Positions 1-11,500 of a stretch of 64,000 nt of DNA are shown piece by piece. The first letter of the stretch is position 1; every line of letters begins with the position of its first letter. Source of the DNA: Omphiscola glabra (lineage: Eukaryota; Mollusca; Gastropoda; Lymnaeidae); assembly GCA_964017045.1 (NCBI GenBank), contig OZ024810.1:14575204-14639203 (forward strand), in the 5' to 3' direction. The position numbers and the translations under genes are program-made. The notes under the pieces were generated by a model. That model was not told the origin of the DNA. It saw only the letters and a list, made by a program, of their open reading frames with translations, and made no database searches.

Positions 1-656
1 GGTTCAGATAAAACTGGATCAAATGGCGTTATATCTAGAGTGTAAGAGATTAATGGACGACACGATGAAGAGAGTCTCAAATAAAAAGAAATCCAGATGC
101 AGATTATCATGAAATTTCATATCAGTACAATTATTGTTTTCAAAAAGATCCCCATACTATATTTTTTTTTAAACCAAATATAATATCCGAATTTGATTTG
201 TTTTTTAAGATATTATAATATCGTTGGTTTTTTTAAACGCCGGATTCACATCAAAATTCGAATCTCTGTTTCTATAAAAGCTGGACCACTAAAAGTTGAA
301 TAGTGTATAACATTTGTTGTAAATGTTTTGCAACACTTAAATGACAGACTCTTTAACGAATCGAGCAAACGTATGAACAATTTGAGAGGAAGCCAGTGAA
401 ACTCACGAGCTAAGCAATGCCATTAAATATGTATTATGTTAAATGTGTTACTTGAATATTTTTGGAAATTGAAAAATAACGAATAAAATAATGAGTCTTT
501 AAAGAAATGCATTTATAAATTATTTTTTAGTCCAAAAGTTAATACAGATGGTGAGCCAGGCAGGAACACCTTTTAATTGCAAATGGTTTATTCGTTGTGA
601 TAAATGTTTTGTAATTTCGCACCTATGAGCTAAGAAAATGTCATTAATGATATATT
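1..656. other. No gene seen
   Basis: AT-rich sequence with scattered stops in all frames; nothing recognised. Confidence 0.5.
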
Positions 657-2350
657 ATCTATATATATAAAAATGAATGTATGTCTGTATGTCTGTATGT
701 TTGTATGTCTCATATGCGCTCCCACACCATTTATGCGATACGCCAAAACTTTAATTAGTTGTTGGCCACCTAACCTGGCATTTAACTGTGTCATTACAAC
801 ACTTTTAAAATTTCCGTTTTTTTGCCGTTGGCCCTTAATTGGTTTGTTTTCTTATAGGAGCTTTGTAAAAAAAAATTTCCGTCTGCGCTCCTACACTATT
901 GATCCGAATGCGCTAAATCGTTGGTGAGATGTTGCGAGCACGCACACAAAGGTTTGAGAAGAATTATAACTGTTTTAATATATTCCGTTTTGAGCTAGGG
1001 GCCGCATGTTCGTTTTTTATAATATGAGCTATATAAATATAATTTCAAACCGTATGCGCTACTAAACCATTCATGCGATTGCGAAAAAACTTTGTTGAGC
1101 GGTCGTCCATAACCTCGCGCATTTTACTGAGTCATTACAACAGTTTAAAAGTATTCCGATTTTGGCCGTTGGTCCCAAAATCGTTTTTTTTCTAATATGA
1201 GCTTTGTAAAAAAATAATTTTCATCTGTGCTCCTACACCATTTATCGAATATGCTAAAACTTTGGTGAGCTGTTGCGAGCACGCCCACAAAGGTTTCTAA
1301 ATTATTAGAACCGTTTAAAATATTCCGTTTTGAGCCAGGGGCCCCATGTTCGTTTTTTTTTATATGCACTATATACATAAATTTCAAACCGTATGCGCTC
1401 CTACACCATTCATGCGATTGCAACAAAACTTTGTTGAGTGGTTATCCATAATCTCGCGCATTCTAATGAGTCATTACAACACATAGGGCCCCTGGCTCAA
1501 AACGGAATATTTTTCAACGGTTGTAATAATTCAAAAAGCTTTGAGGGCGTGGGGAAAGCAACTTAAAAGTTTTATCGCATTCAGATGAATGACATAGAAG
1601 CGCATACCGAAATTACTTTTTACAAAGCTCATATAAGAAAAAAAATATTTAGGGGCCAACGGCCGAAAATGGAATATTTTAAAACGGTTCTAATAATTTA
1701 GAAACCTTTGTGGGCGTGCTCGCAACAGCTCACCAAAGTTTTTGCATATTCGATAAATGGTGTAGGAGCACAGACGAAAATTATTTTTTACAAAGCTCAT
1801 ATAAGAAAAAAACGATTTTGGGACCAACGGCCAAAATCGGAATACTTTTAAACTGTTGTAATGACTCAGTAAAATGCGCGAGGTTATGGACGACCACTCA
1901 ACAAAGTTTGTTCGCAATCGCATGAATGGTTTAGTAGCACATACGGTTTGAAATTATATTTATATAGCTCACATAATAAAAAACAAACATGCGGCCCCTG
2001 GCTCAAAACGGAATATATTAAATCAGGTATAATTCTTCTTAAACCTTTGTGTGCGTGCGCGCAACATCTCACCAAAGATTTAGCGCATTCGGATCAATAG
2101 TGTAGGAGCGCAGACGGAAATATTTTTTTACAAAGCTCCTATAAGAAAAAAAAACCAATTAAGGGCCAACGGCAAAAAACGGAACATTTTATAAGTGTTG
2201 TAATGACACAGTTAAATGCCAGATTAGGTGGCCAACAACTAATTAAAGTTTTGGCGCAATCGCAATAAATGGTGTGGGAGCGCATATGAGACATAGAAAC
2301 ATACAGACCTACAGACATACAGACATACATTCATTTATATATATATAGAT
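657..2350. mobile_element. Large palindromic (foldback) repeat element, about 1.7 kb
   Basis: The left end (ATCTATATATATAAA, then an ATGTATGTCTGT-rich tract, from 657) recurs inverted at the right end (to 2350). The arms pair along most of their length: bases x and about 2999 minus x are complementary, for example 1262-1320 with 1680-1738. About 300 bp in the centre (1345-1655) are less symmetric. Each arm also contains head-to-tail modules of about 350 bp (compare 850 and 1199). Short reading frames inside are shadows. No transposase is seen; it is likely a non-autonomous foldback element. Confidence 0.65.
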
Positions 2351-2667
2351 GTTAGCCGCAAACTCTAGCACTGCATTATGTTTTATTAAATGGGTTTGTC
2401 CACATGCATGTGTAAACTGTTTGTCTGTTTGGATGTTGCACTTCGTCTCGCATTCCATACCTTTCAACCAACTCGATCACTGCCGCCTGTTTTCTAAGAT
2501 TTAGTGGCTCAATATTATTCTCTGCAGTATGCGCAAAAAGTAATAGTTCGTATACTGTCGTATCTTGGAAGCTTACTTGAATTTGTCAACGGTGCATAGC
2601 TCCCTTCCACCGTGACCCCTCGACTGACACGTGTTCCCATGGATGTCGATGACGTTGTGTAGGTCAT

Positions 2668-4660
2668 TCATTGAAAATGGGTTTCTCTACGGAGGAAATC
2701 TTTTCATAATTCAGAGAGAGATTTAACAAGACGGCACCAAGTAACACTTAATGTTAACACCTTAATGATTGATTAATCCCTGGTTATTAAGACCATTTAT
2801 AAATCAACATTTAAATTGGAATCAATTTGATGTGTGCTTAGAGTAAAGGAAGATATTACATCATGCCCATCAACATCTTTTTAATGTATGACGGCCAAAC
2901 CAACCAGTGTGTGTTTATAATGTATGGGCTAGTTTATCACCAATTGCTTAAAATAACACAAAAATTAAGATTCTACATTTTTTAAAATAAAGATATTCGA
3001 CGGCAACATTGCAATGCGTTATAATAGTTTTGCGACGAGTTTACAACTTATTGTTGAGAATAAAATACTTGCTATAAATGACTCTTAAATTGTTTTTAAA
3101 ATTTTTAATATGGTTTAAAAGTTTTGCATAATTTATTGTCGTCTTTAAATAACTTTTTGTTCAACAACATTTAAAAAAAAAAACATTTCATCAACGTTTC
3201 AATTTAATTAACAGCTTCAGTAAATGAGTTTTACACTTTTATACAGAGCTAACACATTTAAAACTTTGCCACGCCTGGGTAGATGCTATACTAGTATTTA
3301 AGTCTCAAGAGAGAAAAGAAAAAAAAAGCAATAATTCTAAGAACATTTCCTGGGAAATCTGCTCGGTGTAATACTTAAGTGTCAGGTGACAAAAATTTAG
3401 TTACACTTTATCACCTAAGATTTATGTAACAAACAGTTCCCGAGGAAATGCTTTCTTGATTTCCTGGAAAAATGGAATATGGAATTTCCATGGACTCTTA
3501 GTATATAAGAGAAAAAAAAACCAAAGAAAAAACCAAAACATTGCGTTGTTATAGCTTCATTTTGAAGTGCACTTTTAATAATAAATATTTTTTAACATAT
3601 TTAAGAAAAAAATGAAGGCAAAGTTTAAAATATATTTGTCTCTAAGATTTTAAATTCAGTAACCTAAACAAGGTGTGCATTAAAAAAAAAAGAAAAGATA
3701 ATGACAATTATGAACACTGTTAAAGCATGTTTCCTGTTTGTAAAGACACGATTTACAAATTATGTATTATGCCTTAAAGTGGTTATGGCAATCTTTATGT
3801 AGTCAACAATTTTGAGCTTAATATAGCTTTAGTTAAAGTATTTAAAGTATGCGTGTCCAACTGTTTGCAAAATATAATTTATTGCATACAAAAAATCACA
3901 TACCTGCCAGTTATTTAAAAATGCATTTTTTTGAAATTCTGTATCTAGATTTTTGAAAAAAATTAAATACTGTCAACTTAAACAAATAAAAATATTTTAA
4001 ATGAACCTTAATACTTTTTGTATCTCAAGTCACATCATTTTATTGAATCTTGATAAAAATATTTAATGTATACTCTAATTTTAGAATATGTATTTCAAAT
4101 GTCTGACACCAAACGGATCATTTATATATATTTATTTGAATTGCCCCTACTTCCCACTTTCAAGTACAGCCCCCCCCCCCCCCAGAAACACAAACATCAT
4201 CCAACCGTAACCAAAATCATGACTTGAATTGAGATGATATGTTGAAACGTTTGGGTTATTATAGAAACTTTACCGCACCATGATGTCTAACCATCACGCT
4301 GCAGATCTTTATGTACGGAGTCAAGATGTCCTCAATGTGTTGGATTTTTTTTCAAGAAAATATGCGTGTCCTTTAAGACAAACCTTGGGAAACTTTAGAT
4401 GAAAAACAAGCGTTTAAATGTCTGTTTTGTTTGTGTTGCTATGGCTGAGTGAAGTTTCTACATTTACCATTTTATTCTAAGATAAACATCTTATTTTTAA
4501 TAGTTTGTTGATGTCTTTGGACATTTTGTTCCGTTGAAGGTTACATTCTATACCATTTTTGGGAAGGGGGGTGTGATTTTACGAAGTAAATTTTTTGGCA
4601 ACACTTGTGCTCAATATATGGCTAGAGCAGGGATGCTCAGTCAATTTTATTCCATGAACC
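2668..4660. repeat. Segmental duplication, copy 1 (downstream flank of gene A1)
   Basis: Non-coding block similar to 17668-20450. Shared landmarks include GTTTCTCTACGGAGGAAA (2684), AACAAGACGGCACC, AGTTTTGCGACGAGTTTACA (3027), ACGCCTG-GTAGATGCT (3271), CAACCGTAACCAAAATCATG (4203) and GCAGGGATGCTCAGTCA (4629). No gene is seen. Copies start almost exactly 15.0 kb apart and each lies 3' of a class A gene, marking the duplicated unit. Confidence 0.75.
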
Positions 4661-5146
4661 CCGTTTGCAGGTCGAACTCCATTTAGATTCAATTTAATGT
4701 CAATCAGATGAAGGCAGAGAACTCTTCTTTGACTATTTTTGTTCATATTTAAATTTTAAAAAAATGAAAACTCTTTTTTTAAAGCAATTCACGGAAACAA
4801 GGACGCCTTTTAACAAATCCCAAAATTTAAATATCTCTTAAGTGTCTATAGCTTTAGACTTAATCTATAGAAAAAAGTGTAGAAAACATATATTATACAT
4901 AGCTTAAAGAGCTATACACTCTTGAGTAGCTTAATAAAGGATATCTATTTAATCCTTCTTTCGTTTTCAATTATTTACAAGTGATGTTGCTATGACTTTG
5001 GAGAAAACTGATAACAATAGACATCCGTCCCCAAGAGACGAGTTGAATAGTTACCAAGTATAACTACGCAGGCAAGAGAGGATAGAAATTCCATAAAAAC
5101 CTAAGCAACCAATTGGTTTATATTAACGTATTTTATTTGTGTAGAT

Positions 5147-5448
5147 CGATGTCGTTAGGTATGAGTGGAAAACGGTGGTGACGAAGACCAAAGACCTGCA
5201 TGAGCTGTGGCGCCAAAGCGATGGATGGGTGGTCTGAGTGGAAGGTAGTGGTGAGACAGACCATAGCCCTGCATGGACTGTAGTGCCACAGGGATGGATG
5301 GGTGGTCTGAGTGGAAGGAAGTAGTGAGACAGACCATAGCCCTGCATGGGCTGTAGCACCAAAGCGTTGGACGGGTGGTCTGAGTGGAAGGAAGGGGCGA
5401 GGCAGACAGAAGACCCGCATGGACTGTAGTGCACCAGGGATGGATGGG
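5147..5448. repeat. 73-bp minisatellite, about 4 copies
   Basis: GATGGATGGGTGGTCTGAGT recurs at 5220, 5293, 5366 (variant) and 5439, an exact 73-bp period. Because 73 is not a multiple of 3, open frames appear in all three minus-strand frames; they are not genes. Confidence 0.85.
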
Positions 5449-6671
5449 CACAGAACGATGTCAGAAGTCATTTCAACGCTGTAAACATACTCTTCTTCAC
5501 ATACAATTTAATACTATTTTTTAGTATATTTCCATTTGCCCACAAATATAGTTTAACTTTTAGAGTTATATAAAGTTATTTAAGCCGAATGTTTCGGTTA
5601 AAAAAAAATAACAAATAGTTGACGATATGTGAATACAATATTATTTTATACACATTCTAAACGCTTTATTTTGATCGTGTCACTTCAAATTCATACGTTT
5701 AGATGCCTGAAGAACGTTTAACAAAATAAGAATCGAGGAAACAAAACGTCAAATGTCATTTTCTAATTTCTTTACAATGGTAAATATTTAAGTAGTAATA
5801 TCTTACTACTGTAAAAATGTATGTCATAATATTCTAAATGTTTGAACTTCCTGTTTCGACTGAAAACGTCAAACATTTTAAAGAGGCGCATCATATTATT
5901 TTCAAATTGCTTTTTCAATTGATATTTCATTTCATTTAGCTTTATATAAAGAATTATATTTTAAGACGAAAATAGTTACTTTAAAAGGCTTAGATGTTTC
6001 TTGGCATTGTTAACGGGTAAACATGCATAAAACTAATTAAGAGACTCAATATTAAAATAATTTTAAATATATTTTAATCACTCTTTTTATAAATATACAT
6101 ATATATGTCAGAACTAAAAAAAATAAGTATTTTATAAGCAGCGAAATCAGATAGATGACACAATTTAAACAATAAATATTGTGTTGCATGTTATTAAAGT
6201 TTTAAAAGATCACCTTTATGTAACTAGGATTCGTTGTCAGCGTTTTTGAGACAAAATTTATAAAACAATAAATACATACGAAATTTAAAATAAAACTAAA
6301 TATTCCATACCCAAAACCACAACTACGATTTAAAAATAACATTTTGCACAACATATTCTAATCTTTGACACTTTTTGCCTTACTTGAATTTAAAATTTTA
6401 AATATTTGCGTACTGTTTAAAAAGTTAAACACTCTATTGAAGTCTTTAAAATTTAAATTAAAATTGGAAATGATAAGCAAAAGGTTAACTTTAAATATAT
6501 CAGGTTATCTCGAAGTGCATTGAGTCTTACCGAAAGGAAATAAATTGTAAGCATAATGTCCAATTCTTAAAATCAAACGTTAATACAATACGCCAAACTA
6601 ATATATTTTTCCTTACTAAACTTTATAACATACAGAAGATTCGAGATATGACATGATTTCAAATAAAGCGA
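5449..6671. other. No gene seen
   Basis: AT-rich region downstream of gene A1. No coding signal or family repeat recognised. The duplicated flank is farther away, at 2668-4660. Confidence 0.5.
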
Positions 6672-6677
6672 TTTATT
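6672..6677 (-). terminator. Possible poly(A) signal of gene A1
   Basis: AATAAA on the minus strand, about 160 nt beyond the A1 stop codon. It is the first canonical hexamer noted downstream. In AT-rich DNA such hexamers are frequent, so this is only a candidate. Confidence 0.3.
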
Positions 6678-6834
6678 TGCATTTTAAGAAAAATGGTAAG
6701 ACATTTATCTAGGCAGAGAAATAAAACTAACATGTATTTGTAAAATTTAGGAAGTCAGAACTTTAAAAACAATATAATTTAATAAGCAATAAAATGTTGA
6801 AAAAAAAAAAGCTACAGTGCGCAAATGTTGCACG

Positions 6835-8517
6835 CTATGAAATCACACATGAAGATTTCTCTTTCTTTGCAGCATTCTTGGCCGAGTCTTGGTATGACTG
6901 TTTCATTCTTTCATACAGGGTCAGCAGTAAAGCTTTTTCCTTGTTGTGCTTCAAGTCATTTAGACCAACAATATGTTTCGTGGCTTCCATGAACATATTT
7001 CCCATTTCTTCCTTTTCCGCGTCGAATTTTTCTTTCAGCTCCTTCTCTCTTTGTTGCATGTCTGATATATTTTTATCGATCATATATTGTGCATGTTGTA
7101 CTTCACTGCGCCGGGTATTCCTCTCTGCCTCCATTTCATCTCGCGCCCGTTTTCTTTCAGCTTGTATCATTCGTGTCAGTTCTTGTTCCTGTGTTTCAAT
7201 TTGTAATAATTCAGTGTCAAAGTAACGTTTCAGTTTTTCTCTCTTTTGTTCAAGTGTCTTTCGAGTTGATGCCTCAACACTCGGATCATTAAGTTGAATC
7301 TGTATTTGTTCCATTTTAGAATGAAACGTTTCATTCAGTTCATCAAGTTTATTTTGAAGTTTCTGCCTCCCAGTCTTTTCTCGCTCTTCAATCTCTCTGC
7401 TCCATTTTTCATTTTTCTTTTTCAGATGTTCATCTCTCTCTAAATAGGTTTCTTCAAGTCGCCTTTTCTCCAACCTCAGCCTCTCCAGCTCCTCTTCCTG
7501 TAGGTGTATTTCTGTTTTGTACTTTGTTTCAATTTCTTTCTGTTTTTGACAGAGTTCTTGCCTCTCTCTTAATACTTTATCCAAAGTATGAATTCTGTCT
7601 GCGATCGTTTTCACCAGATTTTCCGTTGTTTCTATGCTAAGCTTAAGAATTCCGGTTCCTTTGTCAAGCTTGAGTACATCGCGATGCAGATTTTGGGCAC
7701 GTTCCCTTAAGGTAGCAAGTATTTTCGTTTGGGATTCTTCTTCAGCTTTATGTACCTCTCCAAGCTCTTGTATGATCAAACTGACTTGGTGAACAGTTGA
7801 TTCGCTGATCATCGGTTCTTTTGACTCTACAAATAGCTTCTTGCGTTCAGTTAAAGCGCTTTGGAAATTTTCATCAGTGTATCGTTGGCCAGCAAACTGC
7901 ATATTGTCGACCACTCTGAGCAATTCTTTGATGAGTTCGTGCCTTACGCTTTCATCTTTACTTCTGTTGTCAAATAGAACCACTTTATTGTTGCATTCAT
8001 TTAACAGTGTTTTAAAATCTCCACTCTGTTGTTGGCACCATTCTTTAAATGGCATCCGTCCGTTCTCTTCCTTGAAGTTGTCACCGCACGTCATCAACAA
8101 AATACAGTAGTTTCTGACACAGTCTTCACCAAATATATTTTTGAGTATTTTAATGCACGCGTGATCTTCCGCAGTAAATCTGTTTCCAAATTTAACAACG
8201 AGAAGGAATGCGTGGTAACCAGCTGGACTCAAAGTGACCGCATGCTGCATTTTGCTGGAGATGACCTTTGTAGCCTTTTCAATATCTTGGATTCCGTCAG
8301 TGTCAGCCACACCAGGTCCATCTACAACTTTGATGAAACGGTCCTCAAACTTGACCGTATCAAATGATACATCTCTAGTAACAGATGTACTGCTGGAACA
8401 ACTTTTAAATGCATTTCTTCCAATGATTGTATTGCCGACAGCGCTCTTACCATTTCCAGTTTTACCTATTAAAAGTAAATCAACCTCCTTTATTTGGTCA
8501 AACTCTGGCACTTCTTT
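6835..8517 (-). CDS. Gene A1 terminal exon: AIG1 GTPase domain, coiled coil and CaaX box
   Basis: This 1683-nt exon opens after a strong 3' splice site (pyrimidine-rich, ending TTCAG at 8518-8520). An in-frame ATG at 8538 lies in the intron and is not the start. Using full-length numbering, the G1 P-loop GKTGNGKS is at 419-426, the G2-region Thr in STSVT at 448, and G3 DGPG at 467-470. The GIMAP conserved box GYHAFLLVVKFGNRFTAED is at 501-519. G4 is TCGD (544-547) rather than the usual (N/T)KxD, and FDNRS at 583-587 is in the G5 region. DKGTG at 686-690 is shared by all five AIG1 genes here. About 725-930 is Glu/Lys/Arg-rich coiled coil. The protein ends KKEKSSCVIS, a basic patch plus CaaX (CVIS) that predicts farnesylation and membrane attachment. 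Family assignment is firm; lipid modification is inferred. Confidence 0.93.
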   Translation of the reverse strand, partial: KEVPEFDQIKEVDLLLIGKTGNGKSAVGNTIIGRNAFKSCSSSTSVTRDVSFDTVKFEDRFIKVVDGPGVADTDGIQDIEKATKVISSKMQHAVTLSPAGYHAFLLVVKFGNRFTAEDHACIKILKNIFGEDCVRNYCILLMTCGDNFKEENGRMPFKEWCQQQSGDFKTLLNECNNKVVLFDNRSKDESVRHELIKELLRVVDNMQFAGQRYTDENFQSALTERKKLFVESKEPMISESTVHQVSLIIQELGEVHKAEEESQTKILATLRERAQNLHRDVLKLDKGTGILKLSIETTENLVKTIADRIHTLDKVLRERQELCQKQKEIETKYKTEIHLQEEELERLRLEKRRLEETYLERDEHLKKKNEKWSREIEEREKTGRQKLQNKLDELNETFHSKMEQIQIQLNDPSVEASTRKTLEQKREKLKRYFDTELLQIETQEQELTRMIQAERKRARDEMEAERNTRRSEVQHAQYMIDKNISDMQQREKELKEKFDAEKEEMGNMFMEATKHIVGLNDLKHNKEKALLLTLYERMKQSYQDSAKNAAKKEKSSCVIS

Positions 8518-11500
8518 CTGAAGAATAAACACGATCATTAAATAAATTTCATTAAATCCAGGCCATATTTCTCACCTCATCATTCATCCCATCTTCGAAA
8601 TAATCATTTCAAATCCCCGACCTCATCATTGATACCATAAGCGACCTCTTCATTGATCCCTTCTCCGACCTCATTATTCATCCCAAATCCGACCTCATCA
8701 CTCATCCCATCTTCGACCACTTCATTCATCCTATCTTCGACTTCATTATTCATCCCATCATAGACCTCATCATTCATCCCATCCTTGACCTTATTATATC
8801 CACCACATCTTCACAGTCTCAACCATGACATCTTCAATATAAATTTTCACATCATCTGCAACTCTTCCTTCACCTCATCCTCGACCTCATGAAACATCTC
8901 ATTTTCGACCTAATTATCCATCTTTTCTTCCATTCTAATCCTCTAGCTTAAACCTCAAATAAACAAAGTGCAAAGACAACGCATTTAGTTTTGAAGTATT
9001 ACCATTTCCCTTGTAACAGGCGTTTTCACAGCCTTTTTTATTTCATTTCTAGGCACTATCTGAAAAATATGAATTATATTTTTAAATATAAAAAGCTATA
9101 ATGTAAATGTTTTTATGAAAATTTTGTTTAAATAAAATAAAAGCCTAATGTTAATACTTGCCAATGAATAGAACACAAACATTTTCATTAAATGTGTCTT
9201 CTTTGTGGAGATACTGATCTTCCATCGAGCGCCTCCCCACGTGGCGGATAAGGGAAAGCCCACTAGATATGGCGGGTACCAGGGCAACAGAATACCCTGG
9301 CCGGACCAAAATAAGATCCAGCTGCCTTGTAGAAAGTGGAGGTATCCACAAAGGCTAGGGAACCTTGGACGAAAATTAAGGTCACTGACCAGAGAGCTGT
9401 AGAGGGGCAGCCCCATAAACACACGGTTGTGCGCAGGGCTAACGACAAGGCCATGTACAAGAATTAACGTTTCGAAAGACAAGCAAAAATAAATAAAAAC
9501 CCGCCGTGTCTACAACCGTACACTTAGCAAATACTAGGTGACAGACAATGAGGAATCAGACAAAACAGATCAACGACTGATCAGAATCTCGCCATCAGAT
9601 ACCTATTAGAGAAAGGGTACGAATATAACATCCCGATAGATCAACTCTATGTGGGCTATAAAACCCAAGGTTTAAAGTGAATATTCAAGGGAATTTCAGA
9701 TCGACGAGGCCTGAGACAACGAGGCTCCCTTTGTTGTATGCTATTTAACCTAACATTAGAGAGAGTTAAAAGAACCATTTATCTATGACATTTGACACCC
9801 AAAGAACACTATCAGGAAACTTTCTGAAGAAAAAAAAAAAAGTTTTCCACTTTTTTCTCAAACCACCAACACCCCCCCCCCCCTTTTTTTTTTCTCAGAC
9901 GCTGCTACCTACATCTGCTTTTGTTGTCCTAACTTTGGGCTGCACAGGATTGTAACTCATTTGAGTTGACCGACTACCGGGTGTTGATTCTGTAAAGAAG
10001 TATACATTAAAAATGTTATTATGTCACGTTTTCGTTAAACAAGTGTTCCTTCGCAGAAGTATACAGATAAATAGTTTTAGAATGTGCCAAACAATCTGCA
10101 ACTTAATGTAAAATATAAAAAAAAAATATTCAATAGTAAAGCTAAAGACATTACATGTATAGTTTTAAAATGTTTGCAAATTAGTATCTTTTATCTTAAA
10201 ATAAAAAGAATTAATTTATAACTAAAATTATAAGTAATTATAAGTGACATTTTTATCAAAATAAAACTAACCAGATGTCTGTTTCGTTGTCGTCTCTCTG
10301 TCACTTTTGTCATAGACTTTGGAATTTGTGGCTTGTAAAAACTCCATGCAAGCTGTTCGTTCGTTCAAGTCAACTGTAGTACTCATACAACGAGAGACAC
10401 AGTAGATTAATTCTGTTCTGTTGAGCTGGAAGATGGAAATACATACTCACATCAAGCAGTTTTGGGCTTTAAATAATGTTTCATTTTGAAATGACAAAGG
10501 AACACAATATGTCGTCCTCGTCAATAAAAAAAAATGCATTCACACTTTTGTTTGAAAGTCTATATTTTCCTGAAGAACTGGCGGGAAATATTTGACCAAC
10601 CTCTCGAGACATTTGGTCGTTTGCCGCCAACTTGGTCAGTCCTGAAATGATCGCCCATGGTTGTAAGCACGCCTTTCCTCTTTTTTTTTTATCTCCAATA
10701 CGTTCCTTAAGCCTCTCAACACAGATCGCTATAATGTCTTCTGTGGTTGATATAAGACAAACAATGGGGAGGTTGGAGTTTTATACGATCATAAGAATAC
10801 AAATGTAGACAAAGATTATTTCATGTTAGCTAGAAATATAAATATATATATATATAATATATATTGATATTTATTTAAAGATTTATCTTTTAATAAAGGA
10901 ACAGAAATCAGAAATGATAGAAGGTTTTAAAAAGATTTTCAGCATTATTGCATTCGATGCCTTTGGTTACCACGTATTGCATAACCCATCAACACCATCT
11001 CAATCTATCAGATTCAAGAATGTAATGGTTATTGAAGAAGCATAACCCGATCAACACCATCTCATGCTATCAGATTCAAGTATGTAGTGTTTCTTGGAGT
11101 AATGCTACTGCGAAGACGGTCACCTCGTGCAGGTCGATTTTCTCTGATTGAATGGGACTGTAGGTCAAATTCCGTCTGTTATAACACGGCTGTTACAGGA
11201 AAGGGTTACCGAGGGTCTACCGGCAAACGTTACAAAGCTGTACAGTACAATACAAACATGCTCAAGCGATAGTCGGCATGCATCCGCTTCCAATTACGTT
11301 ATTTTTATACGGAGAGAAGCATTCAACCGAAATGTTAATTTTACTCGCTGGTCTTGTTATTCCAACTTGGCGCAAATGGTGTTCTTAACATTCTACAGCC
11401 TGCGTTAGAATATCTAGGCGACTATAAAAAAACCCACTAACACCGAAAACTGAAAACGTTTTAATACATTGCCACACGACTTATATGTAGCTGAAATGAA

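Noticed and set aside
5123..5471. Minus-strand frames of about 100 codons in three frames
   Set aside because: 73-bp minisatellite; simultaneous opening of all frames is a repeat artefact.
6794..8521. Plus-strand frames opposite the A1 GTPase exon
   Set aside because: Antisense shadows of the real minus-strand coding sequence. The same holds for frames opposite A2, B1, B2 and B3.
8518..8538. Met at 8538 as the start of gene A1
   Set aside because: It is inside the intron just before a strong acceptor, and conserved in-phase exons lie upstream.
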